From NCBI GenBank assembly GCA_025350285.1, contig JANXYE010000291.1:1-9131 (forward strand): 9,131 bases of DNA, given 5' to 3'. Source of the stretch: Chloroflexota bacterium. Lineage in GTDB: Bacteria > Chloroflexota > Dehalococcoidia > Tepidiformales > Tepidiformaceae. Made by a program: the position numbers and the translations under genes. A model generated the notes under the pieces. It was not told the origin of the DNA, made no database searches, and was given only the letters and a program-made list of their open reading frames with translations. Positions within the stretch are counted from its first letter, which is position 1; the number at the start of each line of letters is the position of its first letter. This document shows positions 1 to 6,828 of the stretch, one piece after another.

Positions 1-13
1 CCGACCGCCACGG

Positions 14-898
14 CTACATGGCTGTCAGCAGTTCCCGTGCCGCGTCGCGGCCCATCTCCGCGGCCTCTTCCGGCGTCCCGCTGCGCCGCGTCCGGCGGAG
101 GCCGCGGTCGTCAGCTACGAGCGCCGTCAGCCGAAGCTCGCCATCAACCAGGACGCAATAGGCCGCCGAGGGTGACGTGCACCCGCCCTCCAGGGCGGCG
201 AGGAACGACCGCTCCGCCTCGACGCACGCCCCGATCTCAGCGTCGTGGATGCTCCCCAGCGCCGGCCGGGCGACCAGGTCGTCGATGCGGCACTCGACGG
301 CGAGCGCGCCCTGGGCCGGCGCGGGGAGCATCTCGTCGAGCTCGAAGACGTGCGAAACCCGCCCTTCGAGCCCGAGGCGCTTCAACCCCGCGAGCGCGAG
401 CACCGTCGCCTCGAACGCCCCCGATGCGACCTGGGCGAGGCGCGTATCGACGTTCCCGCGGATGGGCCGGTAGTCCAGGTCAGGCCGCGCCACGCTCAGC
501 TGGGCGACGCGGCGTACCGAACTGCTGCCAACGACCGCGCCCGCTGGCAAAGCGGCCAGAGAGAGATTCCCGCGGCTCACCCAGGCGTCGCGTGGGTCTT
601 CGCGGGAGGGCACGGCGGCGATCACGAGCCCGTCCGGACGCTTCGTCGGCAGGTCTTTGTAGCTATGCACCGCGATGTCGATCTCGCCGCGCTGGAGGGC
701 GCCCTGGAGGGCGCTCGTGAACCAGCCTACGTTGCTCCCGGACGCGAGAGACGACGCCTGGTCGCGGTCGCCCTCGGTCGAGATAATGATCCGATCGACC
801 ACGAGCCCGGGATGGGCGGAGCGCAAGAGCCGCGCCACGAAATCCGCCTGGATGAGCGCGAGCTTGCTCCCGCGCGTGCCGATGCGAAGGGCGGTCAC
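14..898 (-). CDS. hemC: Hydroxymethylbilane synthase (porphobilinogen deaminase)
   Basis: This cytosolic enzyme joins four porphobilinogen molecules into hydroxymethylbilane, the substrate of uroporphyrinogen-III synthase. The 294-residue length is close to the usual 300-310. Visible family motifs are the N-terminal IGTRGSKLAL (residues 6-15), HSYKDLPT (78-85) with the catalytic Asp82, GSSSVRR (124-130), RGNVDTRL (147-154), PAPAQGALAVE (192-202) and EGGC (237-240), where Cys240 should carry the dipyrromethane cofactor. The loop before the first helix reads GWFTSALQ, where many homologues have G-F-KELE, a mild divergence. The start is GTG at 898, which overlaps the hemL TGA by four bases (GTGA) and has GAGG six bases upstream. 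It is the last gene in the window, ending in TAG at 14-16. Known: family and reaction. Inferred: it feeds the HemD half encoded upstream in the same operon. Confidence 0.97.
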   Translation of the reverse strand: MTALRIGTRGSKLALIQADFVARLLRSAHPGLVVDRIIISTEGDRDQASSLASGSNVGWFTSALQGALQRGEIDIAVHSYKDLPTKRPDGLVIAAVPSREDPRDAWVSRGNLSLAALPAGAVVGSSSVRRVAQLSVARPDLDYRPIRGNVDTRLAQVASGAFEATVLALAGLKRLGLEGRVSHVFELDEMLPAPAQGALAVECRIDDLVARPALGSIHDAEIGACVEAERSFLAALEGGCTSPSAAYCVLVDGELRLTALVADDRGLRRTRRSGTPEEAAEMGRDAARELLTAM

Positions 899-2172
899 AA
901 AACGCCTCGGGTCCCCGCGAGGGCGATCCGGGCGGCCGCGATCGTCGCGTCGATGTCAGCTTCTCCGTGGGACGACGAGACGAACCAGGTTTCGAACTGC
1001 GAGGGCGGCAGCATGATTCCCTGTTCGAGCATGCTTCGGTGGAAGGCGCCAAACGCGGCGGTGTTTGATTCGCGCGCCTCCGCGTAGTCCGCCGGGGCCG
1101 AGGCGCGGAAGAAGACGGTCAGCATGGAGCCGAGGCGCACGACCGATGCCGGGATCTCAGCCAGGGCGATTGCCGCCGCCAGGCCGTCTGCGAGCCGCCG
1201 GGCGAGCGCCTCAGCGCGCCTGTGCGCTTCGCCATCAGCCAGGGCGTCGAGCATCGCCACGCCGGCGGCCATGACCAGCGGGTTTCCGCTCAACGTCCCA
1301 GCCTGGTAGACCGGCCCGGAGGGGGCCAGTAGCGACATGATCTCCGCTCTACCGCCGAGCGCCCCGACCGGCAGCCCGCCACCGATAATCTTGCCGAGGC
1401 AGGCCAGGTCGGCGCCGGGGAGCAGGTTCGAAAGCCCGTAGCGGATGCGAAACCCGGTGATCACCTCGTCCGCGACGAGGAGGGCGCCATGGGCCTTCGG
1501 TACCCGCTGGAGCGCTTCGAGGAAGGCGGGGGTTGGCGGCACAAGGCCCATGTTCGCCGCGACCGATTCGACGATGACCGCCGCCGTATCGGATGGATGC
1601 GCCGCGAACCACGCCTCAAGCGCCACCGGGTCGTTATAGGGGAGCACCGCCGTGAGCCCGGCGATGGCCTCCGGTACGCCCGCCGAATCGCTCAGGCCGA
1701 GGGTGGCGACGCCGCTCCCCGCTTTCACCAGGAGCCCGTCGGCGTGGCCGTGGTAGCAGCCGTCGAACTTCACGATGATGTCACGCCCGGTGGCCGCGCG
1801 GGCCAGGCGGATGGCCGTCATGGTCGCTTCCGTGCCTGAGTTCACGAAGCGGACGCGCTCCATGCCCGTCGCCTCCACAACCCGCCGGCCGAGTTCGACC
1901 TCGCCAGGTGTGAGCGCCCCGAAAGCTGTGCCCGTTGTCGCGGCCTGCTGGATCGCGGCCACGATGGCGGGGTGGGCGTGGCCGAGGATGAGCGGCCCAA
2001 ACGCGGCGATGTAGTCGATGTAGCGCGCGCCGTCGGCATCGAACGTGTACGGGCCTTCGCCGCGGGCTATAGCCACCGGGTTTCCGCCGACCGAACGGAA
2101 CGAGCGCACGGGGCTGTTCACGCCGCCGGGAAAGAGATCGGCCGCGGCGGCCCGGATCGATTCATTGCTCAC
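895..2172 (-). CDS. hemL: Glutamate-1-semialdehyde 2,1-aminomutase
   Basis: This PLP-dependent enzyme converts glutamate-1-semialdehyde to 5-aminolevulinate, the second step of the C5 pathway begun by HemA. The 425-residue length is typical. Hallmarks in order are FPGGVNSPVRSF (14-25), FVNSGTEATM (109-118), YHGHAD (140-145), VADEVITGFR (233-242) with the PLP-ring Asp235, LGKIIGGGLPVG (259-270) with Lys261 as the Schiff-base lysine, and GTLSGNPL. The GxxxxGFR and KIIGGGLP context separates it from ornithine- or acetylornithine-type class III aminotransferases. The start is GTG at 2172, overlapping the TGA of the upstream gene by four bases (GTGA), with GGAG seven bases upstream. Its stop overlaps the hemC start in the same way, so translation is probably coupled on both sides. 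Nothing looks truncated or unusual. Confidence 0.97.
   Translation of the reverse strand: MSNESIRAAAADLFPGGVNSPVRSFRSVGGNPVAIARGEGPYTFDADGARYIDYIAAFGPLILGHAHPAIVAAIQQAATTGTAFGALTPGEVELGRRVVEATGMERVRFVNSGTEATMTAIRLARAATGRDIIVKFDGCYHGHADGLLVKAGSGVATLGLSDSAGVPEAIAGLTAVLPYNDPVALEAWFAAHPSDTAAVIVESVAANMGLVPPTPAFLEALQRVPKAHGALLVADEVITGFRIRYGLSNLLPGADLACLGKIIGGGLPVGALGGRAEIMSLLAPSGPVYQAGTLSGNPLVMAAGVAMLDALADGEAHRRAEALARRLADGLAAAIALAEIPASVVRLGSMLTVFFRASAPADYAEARESNTAAFGAFHRSMLEQGIMLPPSQFETWFVSSSHGEADIDATIAAARIALAGTRGVL
905..908 (-). promoter_or_regulatory. RBS for the GTG start of hemC
   Basis: GAGG lies six bases upstream of the GTG at 898, inside the 3' end of hemL, and supports the GTGA-overlap start. 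Confidence 0.65.
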
Positions 2173-2819
2173 AACGGGACTCCAGGAAGGTAGAGATAGG
2201 TTTCACGAAGGGCGTTGCCCGGCTGTTCGAAGGCGGCGAAGGGCACGAGCGGGTCGATGGCGCGTGGCGCCGGGTGCTCCTCTTCCCAGGACACGGCCTC
2301 ACGGCAGTAGGAAACAAGCACGCTGCACGGTTCGGGACACGGTATTTCGCCAGCGGCCGGGTAGTCTCGCCGCCAGACGGGCACGCGTACGCAACCCGCG
2401 CAGAGGAGCGAACTGGCCAGATCCCGGCCCTCTTGAGAAAGCGACGCCGCTGACCGGTAGCGCCCGGTCTGGCGGGCGAGGACCTCATCGAGTCCGACGA
2501 CACGAAGCGTGCCCTCGTCCCAGGCCGCGATGTGCGCCTGGGCAAGCGGGTAGACGGCCTCGATTGCCTCATCGAGCGCCGCCAACGTGGCGAACGTCGC
2601 GTGCCAGTTCGGGCGCAGCGTGCGCGCGCCGGAGAGGGGACGGTAGCGGCCCAGGGCGTCGATGCGGACCCACTCGCGGATCGCCTCGGGGGTCGCGACG
2701 ACTTCGGTATCGATAGGGCAAGGGCCCGGCCCGGCGAGCACAGCCTCGTCTTCGCTCAACGAGATAGTGAGCTGGCCGAGCATGAACGCGCCGATGTGGC
2801 TGGCCATCAGCTCGTCCAT
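2169..2819 (-). CDS. Stand-alone DR2241-like [4Fe-4S] domain protein, probable partner of CbiX
   Basis: This 216-residue soluble protein has six cysteines: Cys34, then a cluster at Cys140, Cys143, Cys161, Cys165 and Cys172 (CAGC and CPEPC are the clearest parts). The motif YPLAQAHI (90-97), followed by VLARQTGRYR (113-122) and the CxxC / CPEPC region, recalls the C-terminal part of Deinococcus radiodurans DR2241. There, from memory, a CbiX-type chelatase carries extra domains including an Fe-S-binding one. Here the equivalent part is a separate gene whose start overlaps the chelatase gene's stop by 13 bases. That supports a joint role in sirohydrochlorin metal insertion (inference). Start: ATG at 2819 with GGAGG seven bases upstream is preferred over a second in-frame ATG at 2807 (TGATG overlap). 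No signal peptide or membrane segment is visible. The family match is from memory and cluster binding is a prediction. Confidence 0.68.
   Translation of the reverse strand: MDELMASHIGAFMLGQLTISLSEDEAVLAGPGPCPIDTEVVATPEAIREWVRIDALGRYRPLSGARTLRPNWHATFATLAALDEAIEAVYPLAQAHIAAWDEGTLRVVGLDEVLARQTGRYRSAASLSQEGRDLASSLLCAGCVRVPVWRRDYPAAGEIPCPEPCSVLVSYCREAVSWEEEHPAPRAIDPLVPFAAFEQPGNALRETYLYLPGVPL
2180..2183 (-). promoter_or_regulatory. RBS for the GTG start of hemL
   Basis: GGAG lies seven bases upstream of the GTG at 2172, inside the 3' end of the DR2241-like gene, and supports the GTGA-overlap start. Confidence 0.7.
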
Positions 2820-3541
2820 AGGGGCGCCTCCGCTGCCAGCGCGAGGATCACGTCAGCCACCAGTTCGTGGGTGCCAACCGCCCGGGCGTAGCGCAAGGTG
2901 CGACCGTCGCGGCGCAACTCCGCCCCATCGAGGGCGAGGTCCGCGGGGATGGTCGTACCCACGTGCCAGCCGTCAGCCACGAACACCGGCACCGCCACGA
3001 TGGTCGTCGCTGCCGTCATCTCGAAGACGTTGTGCATCGATGGTTCCTGGTCGAGGAAGACGGTCGTCACCTCGGCGAACGCGCCGGACGTTCGCACGCG
3101 CTCCGCCTGGGCGTAGATGTTCTTCTCCGAGTTCGGGTTGCGCGGCGTGCCGTGGCCGAGGACCGCGACCGCGTCCGCGGGTCCCGCCCCGGCTTCGCGG
3201 GCGCGTTGGATAATCACCGCCGCGAGGGCCCCGTGGGCGCCGACCGGTGCGGCGTAGCGTACCGTTCGACCCACCGTGGCCAGCCCGAGTTCCCTCGGGA
3301 GTACCTCTTCGGTGAAGTAGCCAGACGAGATAAACACCGGTACGACGGTGATGTCCTCGGCTGTGAACGCGTCGAAGGCGCGGGAGAGTCCCGGCTCTTC
3401 CTTCCAGAAGGCGACCTTGACTTCGTCGTAGCAGCCGCGAGCCCGCACGCGGGCCGCGTGGGCGAAGATCGGCGCGCTGGAATTTGCGTCGAGGTGCGAG
3501 CCGTGGCCCGCGAGCAGCAGACCACGCTTCCCACCGGTCAC
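2807..3541 (-). CDS. cbiX: Two-domain CbiX-type sirohydrochlorin chelatase
   Basis: This class II chelatase should insert Fe2+ (or Co2+) into sirohydrochlorin. It has 244 residues in two tandem CbiX repeats. Repeat 1 has LLLAGHGS (8-15) with His13, FWKEEPGLSRAF (45-56) and VPVFISSGYF (67-76). Repeat 2 has VAVLGHGTP (125-133) with His130, FLDQEPSMHNVF (162-173) and VPVFVADGWHVG (184-195) with His193. The two-histidine metal site typical of the family is complete only in repeat 2. In repeat 1 the second His position is Phe76. The start is GTG at 3541, overlapping the cobA-hemD TGA (GTGA), with a strong GGGAGG seven bases upstream. Context (SUMT upstream, Ahb-like decarboxylase and HemQ in the same operon, no other cobalamin genes here) favours iron and siroheme over cobalt. 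The metal cannot be read from sequence. Confidence 0.9.
   Translation of the reverse strand: MTGGKRGLLLAGHGSHLDANSSAPIFAHAARVRARGCYDEVKVAFWKEEPGLSRAFDAFTAEDITVVPVFISSGYFTEEVLPRELGLATVGRTVRYAAPVGAHGALAAVIIQRAREAGAGPADAVAVLGHGTPRNPNSEKNIYAQAERVRTSGAFAEVTTVFLDQEPSMHNVFEMTAATTIVAVPVFVADGWHVGTTIPADLALDGAELRRDGRTLRYARAVGTHELVADVILALAAEAPLWTS
2827..2831 (-). promoter_or_regulatory. RBS choosing the start of the DR2241-like gene
   Basis: GGAGG lies seven bases upstream of the ATG at 2819. It favours this start over the in-frame ATG at 2807, although the latter forms a TGATG junction with the cbiX stop. Confidence 0.75.
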
Positions 3542-5025
3542 GAAAGCGCCTCCCGCGTGGCCGCGACGAGCGAATCGAGGTTCGGCTCGGCCGCTTCCGC
3601 ATCGACCCGCCCGAAGGCCGCAAGCACGGCCTCGGTCGTCTTCGGCCCGATGCTGACGAGCTTCGTGGCGGGCGAAATCTCCGCGCCGCCGAGCGCCTGC
3701 CGAAGGTACTGGGCCGTCGAGGCGCTGGTGAACGTAATCGCGTCCGCCTCCAGCGTTTCACGCAGGGCCTCGGCGTCCAGGGGCTCCGGCAGGTTGTCGT
3801 AGAACGCAGCCTGTTCGACGCTCGCGCCGCGTGCGCGGAGCGCCTCGGCGAGGCCTTCGTCCGCGAGCATCGACGCCGGGAAGAAAACGCGCTCGCCGTC
3901 AGCCACAGGCAGTTCAGCGCCCAGGCAGGCTCCCGTCGCGCGTGACGGAAGGAAGTCCGGCAGGACCGCGCGGACGGACAGCGCCGTCGCGGTCGCGTCG
4001 CCGACGGCGGCGATGCGCGTGCCGGCGAGCGAACGGGCATCGCGCCCGGCGTCACTAAGCGCCGCAAAGAACGCTTCGACTCCGTTCGCGCTGGTGAACA
4101 CGATCCAGTCCCACGTGCCCTCGGGGAGCACGTCCCCGCTCCGCTGCTTCAGGCGGATGACCGGGGCCTCCACAACGTGCGCCCCGAGTGCCTCCAGTGA
4201 TGCGCTCAACGTGCCGGCCTGCGCCCGCGACCGCGTGACCACGATGCTCCGTCCGGCGAGCGGCCCCGGCGTGAACCAGGCAAGGTCGTCCGCCAGCGAG
4301 ACGACGTTGCCGACGACGATCGCCGCTGGCGAGCCGAGGCCTGCCTCTCGCACCCGCGCCGCGAGCGTGCCGAGGGTGGCGCGCACCACCTGCTGGTCCG
4401 TGCGCGTGCCCCAGCGCACGGCGGCCGCTGGTGTGCCTGGGTCGCGGCCGTCAACCACGAGCTGTTGGAGCGATTCTGTTAGCGTAGACATTCCCATGAG
4501 GATAACGAGCGTCTCCGCCGCCGGGTCGCGTGGTTCGTCCCCGGAATCCTCCTCGCCCGCCTCGCGGCCGGTCATCACCGTGAAACGCTCGGCCACGCGC
4601 CGGTGCGTCACGGGGATGCCCGCATAAGCCGGCCCGGCCAGCGCCGAACTGATGCCCGGCACGATGACGAACGGCACCCCGGCTCTCCGGCAAGCGAGCG
4701 CTTCTTCGCCGCCACGGCCAAAGACGAACGGGTCGCCGCCCTTCAGGCGGCAGACGCGCTTCCCGGCGAGGGCGTGCTCGACGATCAGCTGTTCGATCAC
4801 GTCCTGGCTGAGGGCGTGTGCTCCAGCGCGCTTGCCGACGTAGACCCGTTCGGCGTCCGCTCGCGCGTGCCGCAGGATAGCCGGGGCCACGAGCGCGTCG
4901 TAGAGGATCACGTCCGCGCCCGCGATAGCGTCGCGGCCGGCGAGCGTGAGCAGGCCCGGGTCGCCGGGGCCCGCGCCGACCAGCCACGCCCGGCCGATGC
5001 TCGGAGATGTCGTCACATCGCTCAT
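3538..5025 (-). CDS. cobA-hemD: Uroporphyrinogen-III C-methyltransferase / uroporphyrinogen-III synthase fusion
   Basis: This bifunctional 495-residue protein would cyclise hydroxymethylbilane to uroporphyrinogen III (C-terminal half) and methylate it twice with SAM to precorrin-2 (N-terminal half). The SUMT domain spans about residues 11-250: LVGAGPGDPGLLTL (15-28), RLKGGDPFVFGRGGEE (93-108), VPGISSALAGPAYAGIPVTH (122-141), LVILMGMSTL (173-182) and AAIVVGNVVSL (234-244). The HemD domain spans about 255-495: LAGRSIVVTRSRAQ (256-269), WIVFTSANGVEAFF (307-320), AFYDNLPEPL (407-416), ITFTSASTAQYL (430-441) and VSIGPKTTEA (457-466). There is no CysG-type N-terminal dehydrogenase/chelatase domain, so oxidation and metal insertion need other proteins. 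An acidic stretch near residues 157-168 sits between SUMT strands. ATG at 5025 overlaps the hemQ TGA (ATGA). No good Shine-Dalgarno sequence is visible, so coupling to hemQ translation is likely. Such fusions are known in several bacterial phyla. Confidence 0.96.
   Translation of the reverse strand: MSDVTTSPSIGRAWLVGAGPGDPGLLTLAGRDAIAGADVILYDALVAPAILRHARADAERVYVGKRAGAHALSQDVIEQLIVEHALAGKRVCRLKGGDPFVFGRGGEEALACRRAGVPFVIVPGISSALAGPAYAGIPVTHRRVAERFTVMTGREAGEEDSGDEPRDPAAETLVILMGMSTLTESLQQLVVDGRDPGTPAAAVRWGTRTDQQVVRATLGTLAARVREAGLGSPAAIVVGNVVSLADDLAWFTPGPLAGRSIVVTRSRAQAGTLSASLEALGAHVVEAPVIRLKQRSGDVLPEGTWDWIVFTSANGVEAFFAALSDAGRDARSLAGTRIAAVGDATATALSVRAVLPDFLPSRATGACLGAELPVADGERVFFPASMLADEGLAEALRARGASVEQAAFYDNLPEPLDAEALRETLEADAITFTSASTAQYLRQALGGAEISPATKLVSIGPKTTEAVLAAFGRVDAEAAEPNLDSLVAATREALS
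3549..3554 (-). promoter_or_regulatory. Strong RBS for the GTG start of cbiX
   Basis: GGGAGG lies seven bases upstream of the GTG at 3541, inside the end of cobA-hemD. It supports a GTG start in a GTGA overlap. Confidence 0.8.
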
Positions 5026-5813
5026 GCTATCTGCGACATGATCGTTTCGATGTCGGCCTTCGCACAGGTGAACATTGGCGTGTCACGGAGGGTGTAGAGG
5101 CTCGCCTCGGTGTAGCGCAGGCGGCCAACGAGGTCCACAAACTCCTGCGGATAGTCCGAATCGAATGAGACCACGAACTCCTGGTCGTCGATGCCGTACG
5201 AATAGCTCGTGTTGATGCGCACGCCTTTGAACTGTGAGGCGGCGTTGATGTGTTCGTCCATCATCCCCTGGCGGGCGTGGGGCGAAAGGTTGTACCAGGC
5301 GCGCGTCTTCACGAACGGATAGATGAATAGGTACTTGCCCTGGCCCGGCAGAATTTCAACGCCGTGACCCGCGCCTTCGATACGGTTCACGTACTGCGAC
5401 CGCTTCTGCAGCGACGTGAAGCTGTAGGGCTGCTCGAGGTAGCCCGCCAGGGTGGTCGCGTTGAGGGCCGCTTGCATCGCCTGGACGTTGGCCGGGTCGT
5501 TCGAAATCCGCCAGATCATGAAGTCGCAATCGGCCCGCAGCCCGACGAGCGAGTAGGTCCGCAGGATGATCTCGTCCCTCGCTTCCCACTCCCGCACGAG
5601 TGAGATGACCTCCTGGGCGGCCGCCCCGCGCTCGTCCAGGGAGAGCCGCCGGAAAGCTGGGTTGAGCTTGAAGAAGGCGTAGTTCAGGAACTGACGCACC
5701 GTCCGGTCCGGCTCGCGCGAGGTGACCTGGCCGCTGGGGTCGAGGTCCACCATCGGCCCGCGGGGGCGGCCGGGGGCAGGGGCATGGGTTGCGGATGCGG
5801 GCTCGTCGGCCAT
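5022..5813 (-). CDS. hemQ: Coproheme decarboxylase HemQ (chlorite-dismutase family)
   Basis: HemQ converts Fe-coproporphyrin III (coproheme) to heme b with peroxide. The protein has 263 residues. Family hallmarks are LRTYSLVGLRADCDFMIW (84-101), FTSLQKRSQYV (132-142), YLFIYPFVKTRAWYNL (161-176), MMDEHI (184-189) and YSYGIDDQEFVVSF (204-217), ending with a conserved TLRDTPMFT (241-249). Tyr165 and Lys169 match the radical-forming Tyr and nearby Lys of Firmicutes HemQ, and His188 should be the proximal haem ligand. The position I align with the distal Arg of true chlorite dismutases is Ile200, which argues against chlorite detoxification. Residues 1-35 are a Pro/Ala-rich, probably disordered extension. 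Start: ATG at 5813 has AGGAG seven bases upstream, embedded in the preceding TAG; the frame is open further upstream to 6035 but that part overlaps the reductase gene. The overall form resembles the Thermus protein rather than the Firmicutes one. Confidence 0.93.
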   Translation of the reverse strand: MADEPASATHAPAPGRPRGPMVDLDPSGQVTSREPDRTVRQFLNYAFFKLNPAFRRLSLDERGAAAQEVISLVREWEARDEIILRTYSLVGLRADCDFMIWRISNDPANVQAMQAALNATTLAGYLEQPYSFTSLQKRSQYVNRIEGAGHGVEILPGQGKYLFIYPFVKTRAWYNLSPHARQGMMDEHINAASQFKGVRINTSYSYGIDDQEFVVSFDSDYPQEFVDLVGRLRYTEASLYTLRDTPMFTCAKADIETIMSQIA

Positions 5814-5820
5814 GGGCTGT

Positions 5821-5825
5821 CTCCT
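5821..5825 (-). promoter_or_regulatory. RBS fixing the hemQ start
   Basis: AGGAG lies seven bases upstream of the ATG at 5813 and shares bases with the TAG stop of the aldo/keto reductase (TAGGAG). It rules out the much longer open frame reaching 6035 and favours 5813 over the in-frame ATG at 5753, which has no such site. Confidence 0.85.
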
Positions 5826-6828
5826 AGAGCGCGGCGGATTGTGCGAGGTCGAAGTTGCGGGCATGGAGCGACTGGACGCGGGCGTAGTCGGTATCGCTGA
5901 TACGCGGCACGTCCATGGCGGCGGCGAACTCTTCGAGCCCGGCCGTGTCGTAGATGTTCGGAAGGACGGCGGCGACCGCTGGTTCGTGCAAGACGAACTG
6001 GATGGCGGCCTGGCCGATCGTGCGCCCGTCCTCAAGGAAGGTGAGCTGCTCCAGCTTCACGAGCCCGTCTTCGAGCCAGGCCTTGCGCTTTTCGTTCGTC
6101 GTCACGCGCCAGTTGCGATGGTCGCCGGGTTCGAACTGGGTGTCGCTTTTGACCGTGCCGTCGAGCAGGCCAGAAGCGTGGGGCACGCGCACCAGAACCG
6201 AGACGCCGTGTTCGTGGGCGGTGGGGAAGATGCCCGCCCCGATGCCCTGCTCGAAGAGGTTGTAAATCACCTGCGGCGGCGCTTTCCGCAGGCGGATGGA
6301 CTCGACGCCCTCGTCCGCCTCGCGCAAGTCGAAGGCTGGCCCGAGGGCGGTCCCGTAGGCGCCAATGAGGCCCTCGTTCTTCGCCTTTTCTAGTTCCGCC
6401 CAGAGGTCATCCTTACGGATCGCGTCAATGCGCGGGTTGTGAAGCTGGTAGAAGTCGATGTGGTCCGTCCCGAGCCGCTTGAGCGATCCCTCAAGCGCCT
6501 TGCGCAGGTAGGCGGGCGACCAATCGTGGGGGCGCTCCTGCTGGCCCGGGCGTTCGGGGTTCGAATAGATGTCGTAGCCGAACTTGGAGGCGATCACGAT
6601 CTTGTCGCGCACATCGCCCAGGGCTTCGTACAGGATCGTCTCCGCGGCGCCGCTGCTGTAGGTGTCCGCCGTATCGAAAAAGGTGATCCCGAGGTCGTAC
6701 GCGCGTCGCAGCAGGGCGATGCCGACCGAGCGTTCCTTGACGCCCCACCAGGTCGTCCCGACGGTCCAGACGCCGAAGCCGACCGCCGAGACGGTGAGGT
6801 CGGTGCCGCGAATCTTGCGGTATTCCAT
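5824..6828 (-). CDS. Aldo/keto reductase, role in operon unknown
   Basis: This 334-residue NAD(P)H-dependent oxidoreductase has a TIM-barrel fold. The N-terminal hairpin [19 protein letters not shown] (3-21) is typical. The catalytic tetrad is complete: Asp52 and Tyr57 ([11 protein letters not shown], 50-60), Lys82 (IASKFG, 79-84) and His130 (FYQLHNPR, 126-133). The cofactor-binding C-terminal part includes [10 protein letters not shown]. It most resembles the broad group of bacterial reductases that includes stress-type aldo/keto reductases; the substrate cannot be told. Start: ATG at 6828 with GGAGG seven bases upstream, in TAATG overlap with the preceding TAA. The frame is open to 6891, but those 21 residues do not look like family sequence and overlap the upstream gene. 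It sits between the Ahb-like and HemQ genes in a pathway that lacks a visible precorrin-2 dehydrogenase. A redox role in tetrapyrrole synthesis is possible but unproven. Confidence 0.93.
   Translation of the reverse strand: MEYRKIRGTDLTVSAVGFGVWTVGTTWWGVKERSVGIALLRRAYDLGITFFDTADTYSSGAAETILYEALGDVRDKIVIASKFGYDIYSNPERPGQQERPHDWSPAYLRKALEGSLKRLGTDHIDFYQLHNPRIDAIRKDDLWAELEKAKNEGLIGAYGTALGPAFDLREADEGVESIRLRKAPPQVIYNLFEQGIGAGIFPTAHEHGVSVLVRVPHASGLLDGTVKSDTQFEPGDHRNWRVTTNEKRKAWLEDGLVKLEQLTFLEDGRTIGQAAIQFVLHEPAVAAVLPNIYDTAGLEEFAAAMDVPRISDTDYARVQSLHARNFDLAQSAAL

Noticed and set aside
1..13. Start of a further gene or a terminator after hemC
   Set aside because: Thirteen bases are too few; no hairpin or T-run can be judged.
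245..1087. Plus-strand open frame (280 codons) opposite hemC and hemL
   Set aside because: It is a codon-structure shadow of hemC/hemL with no family features.
2867..3802. Long plus-strand open frame (311 codons) opposite cbiX and cobA-hemD
   Set aside because: It is antisense to two well-supported genes, its Arg/Gly-rich translation has no recognisable motif, and such shadows are expected in G+C-rich coding DNA.
2807..5025. Cobalamin (B12) biosynthesis cluster
   Set aside because: SUMT and CbiX are shared with B12 synthesis, but no other cbi/cob genes occur here and the remaining genes are heme genes.
5022..5813. True chlorite dismutase (chlorite detoxification)
   Set aside because: The HemQ-type Tyr/Lys pair is present, the distal Arg appears to be Ile, and the operon is wholly tetrapyrrole biosynthesis.
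5814..6035. Upstream extension of hemQ by 74 codons
   Set aside because: The extension overlaps the aldo/keto reductase gene, encodes a Ser/Pro/Arg-rich shadow, and the ATG at 5813 has a good ribosome binding site.
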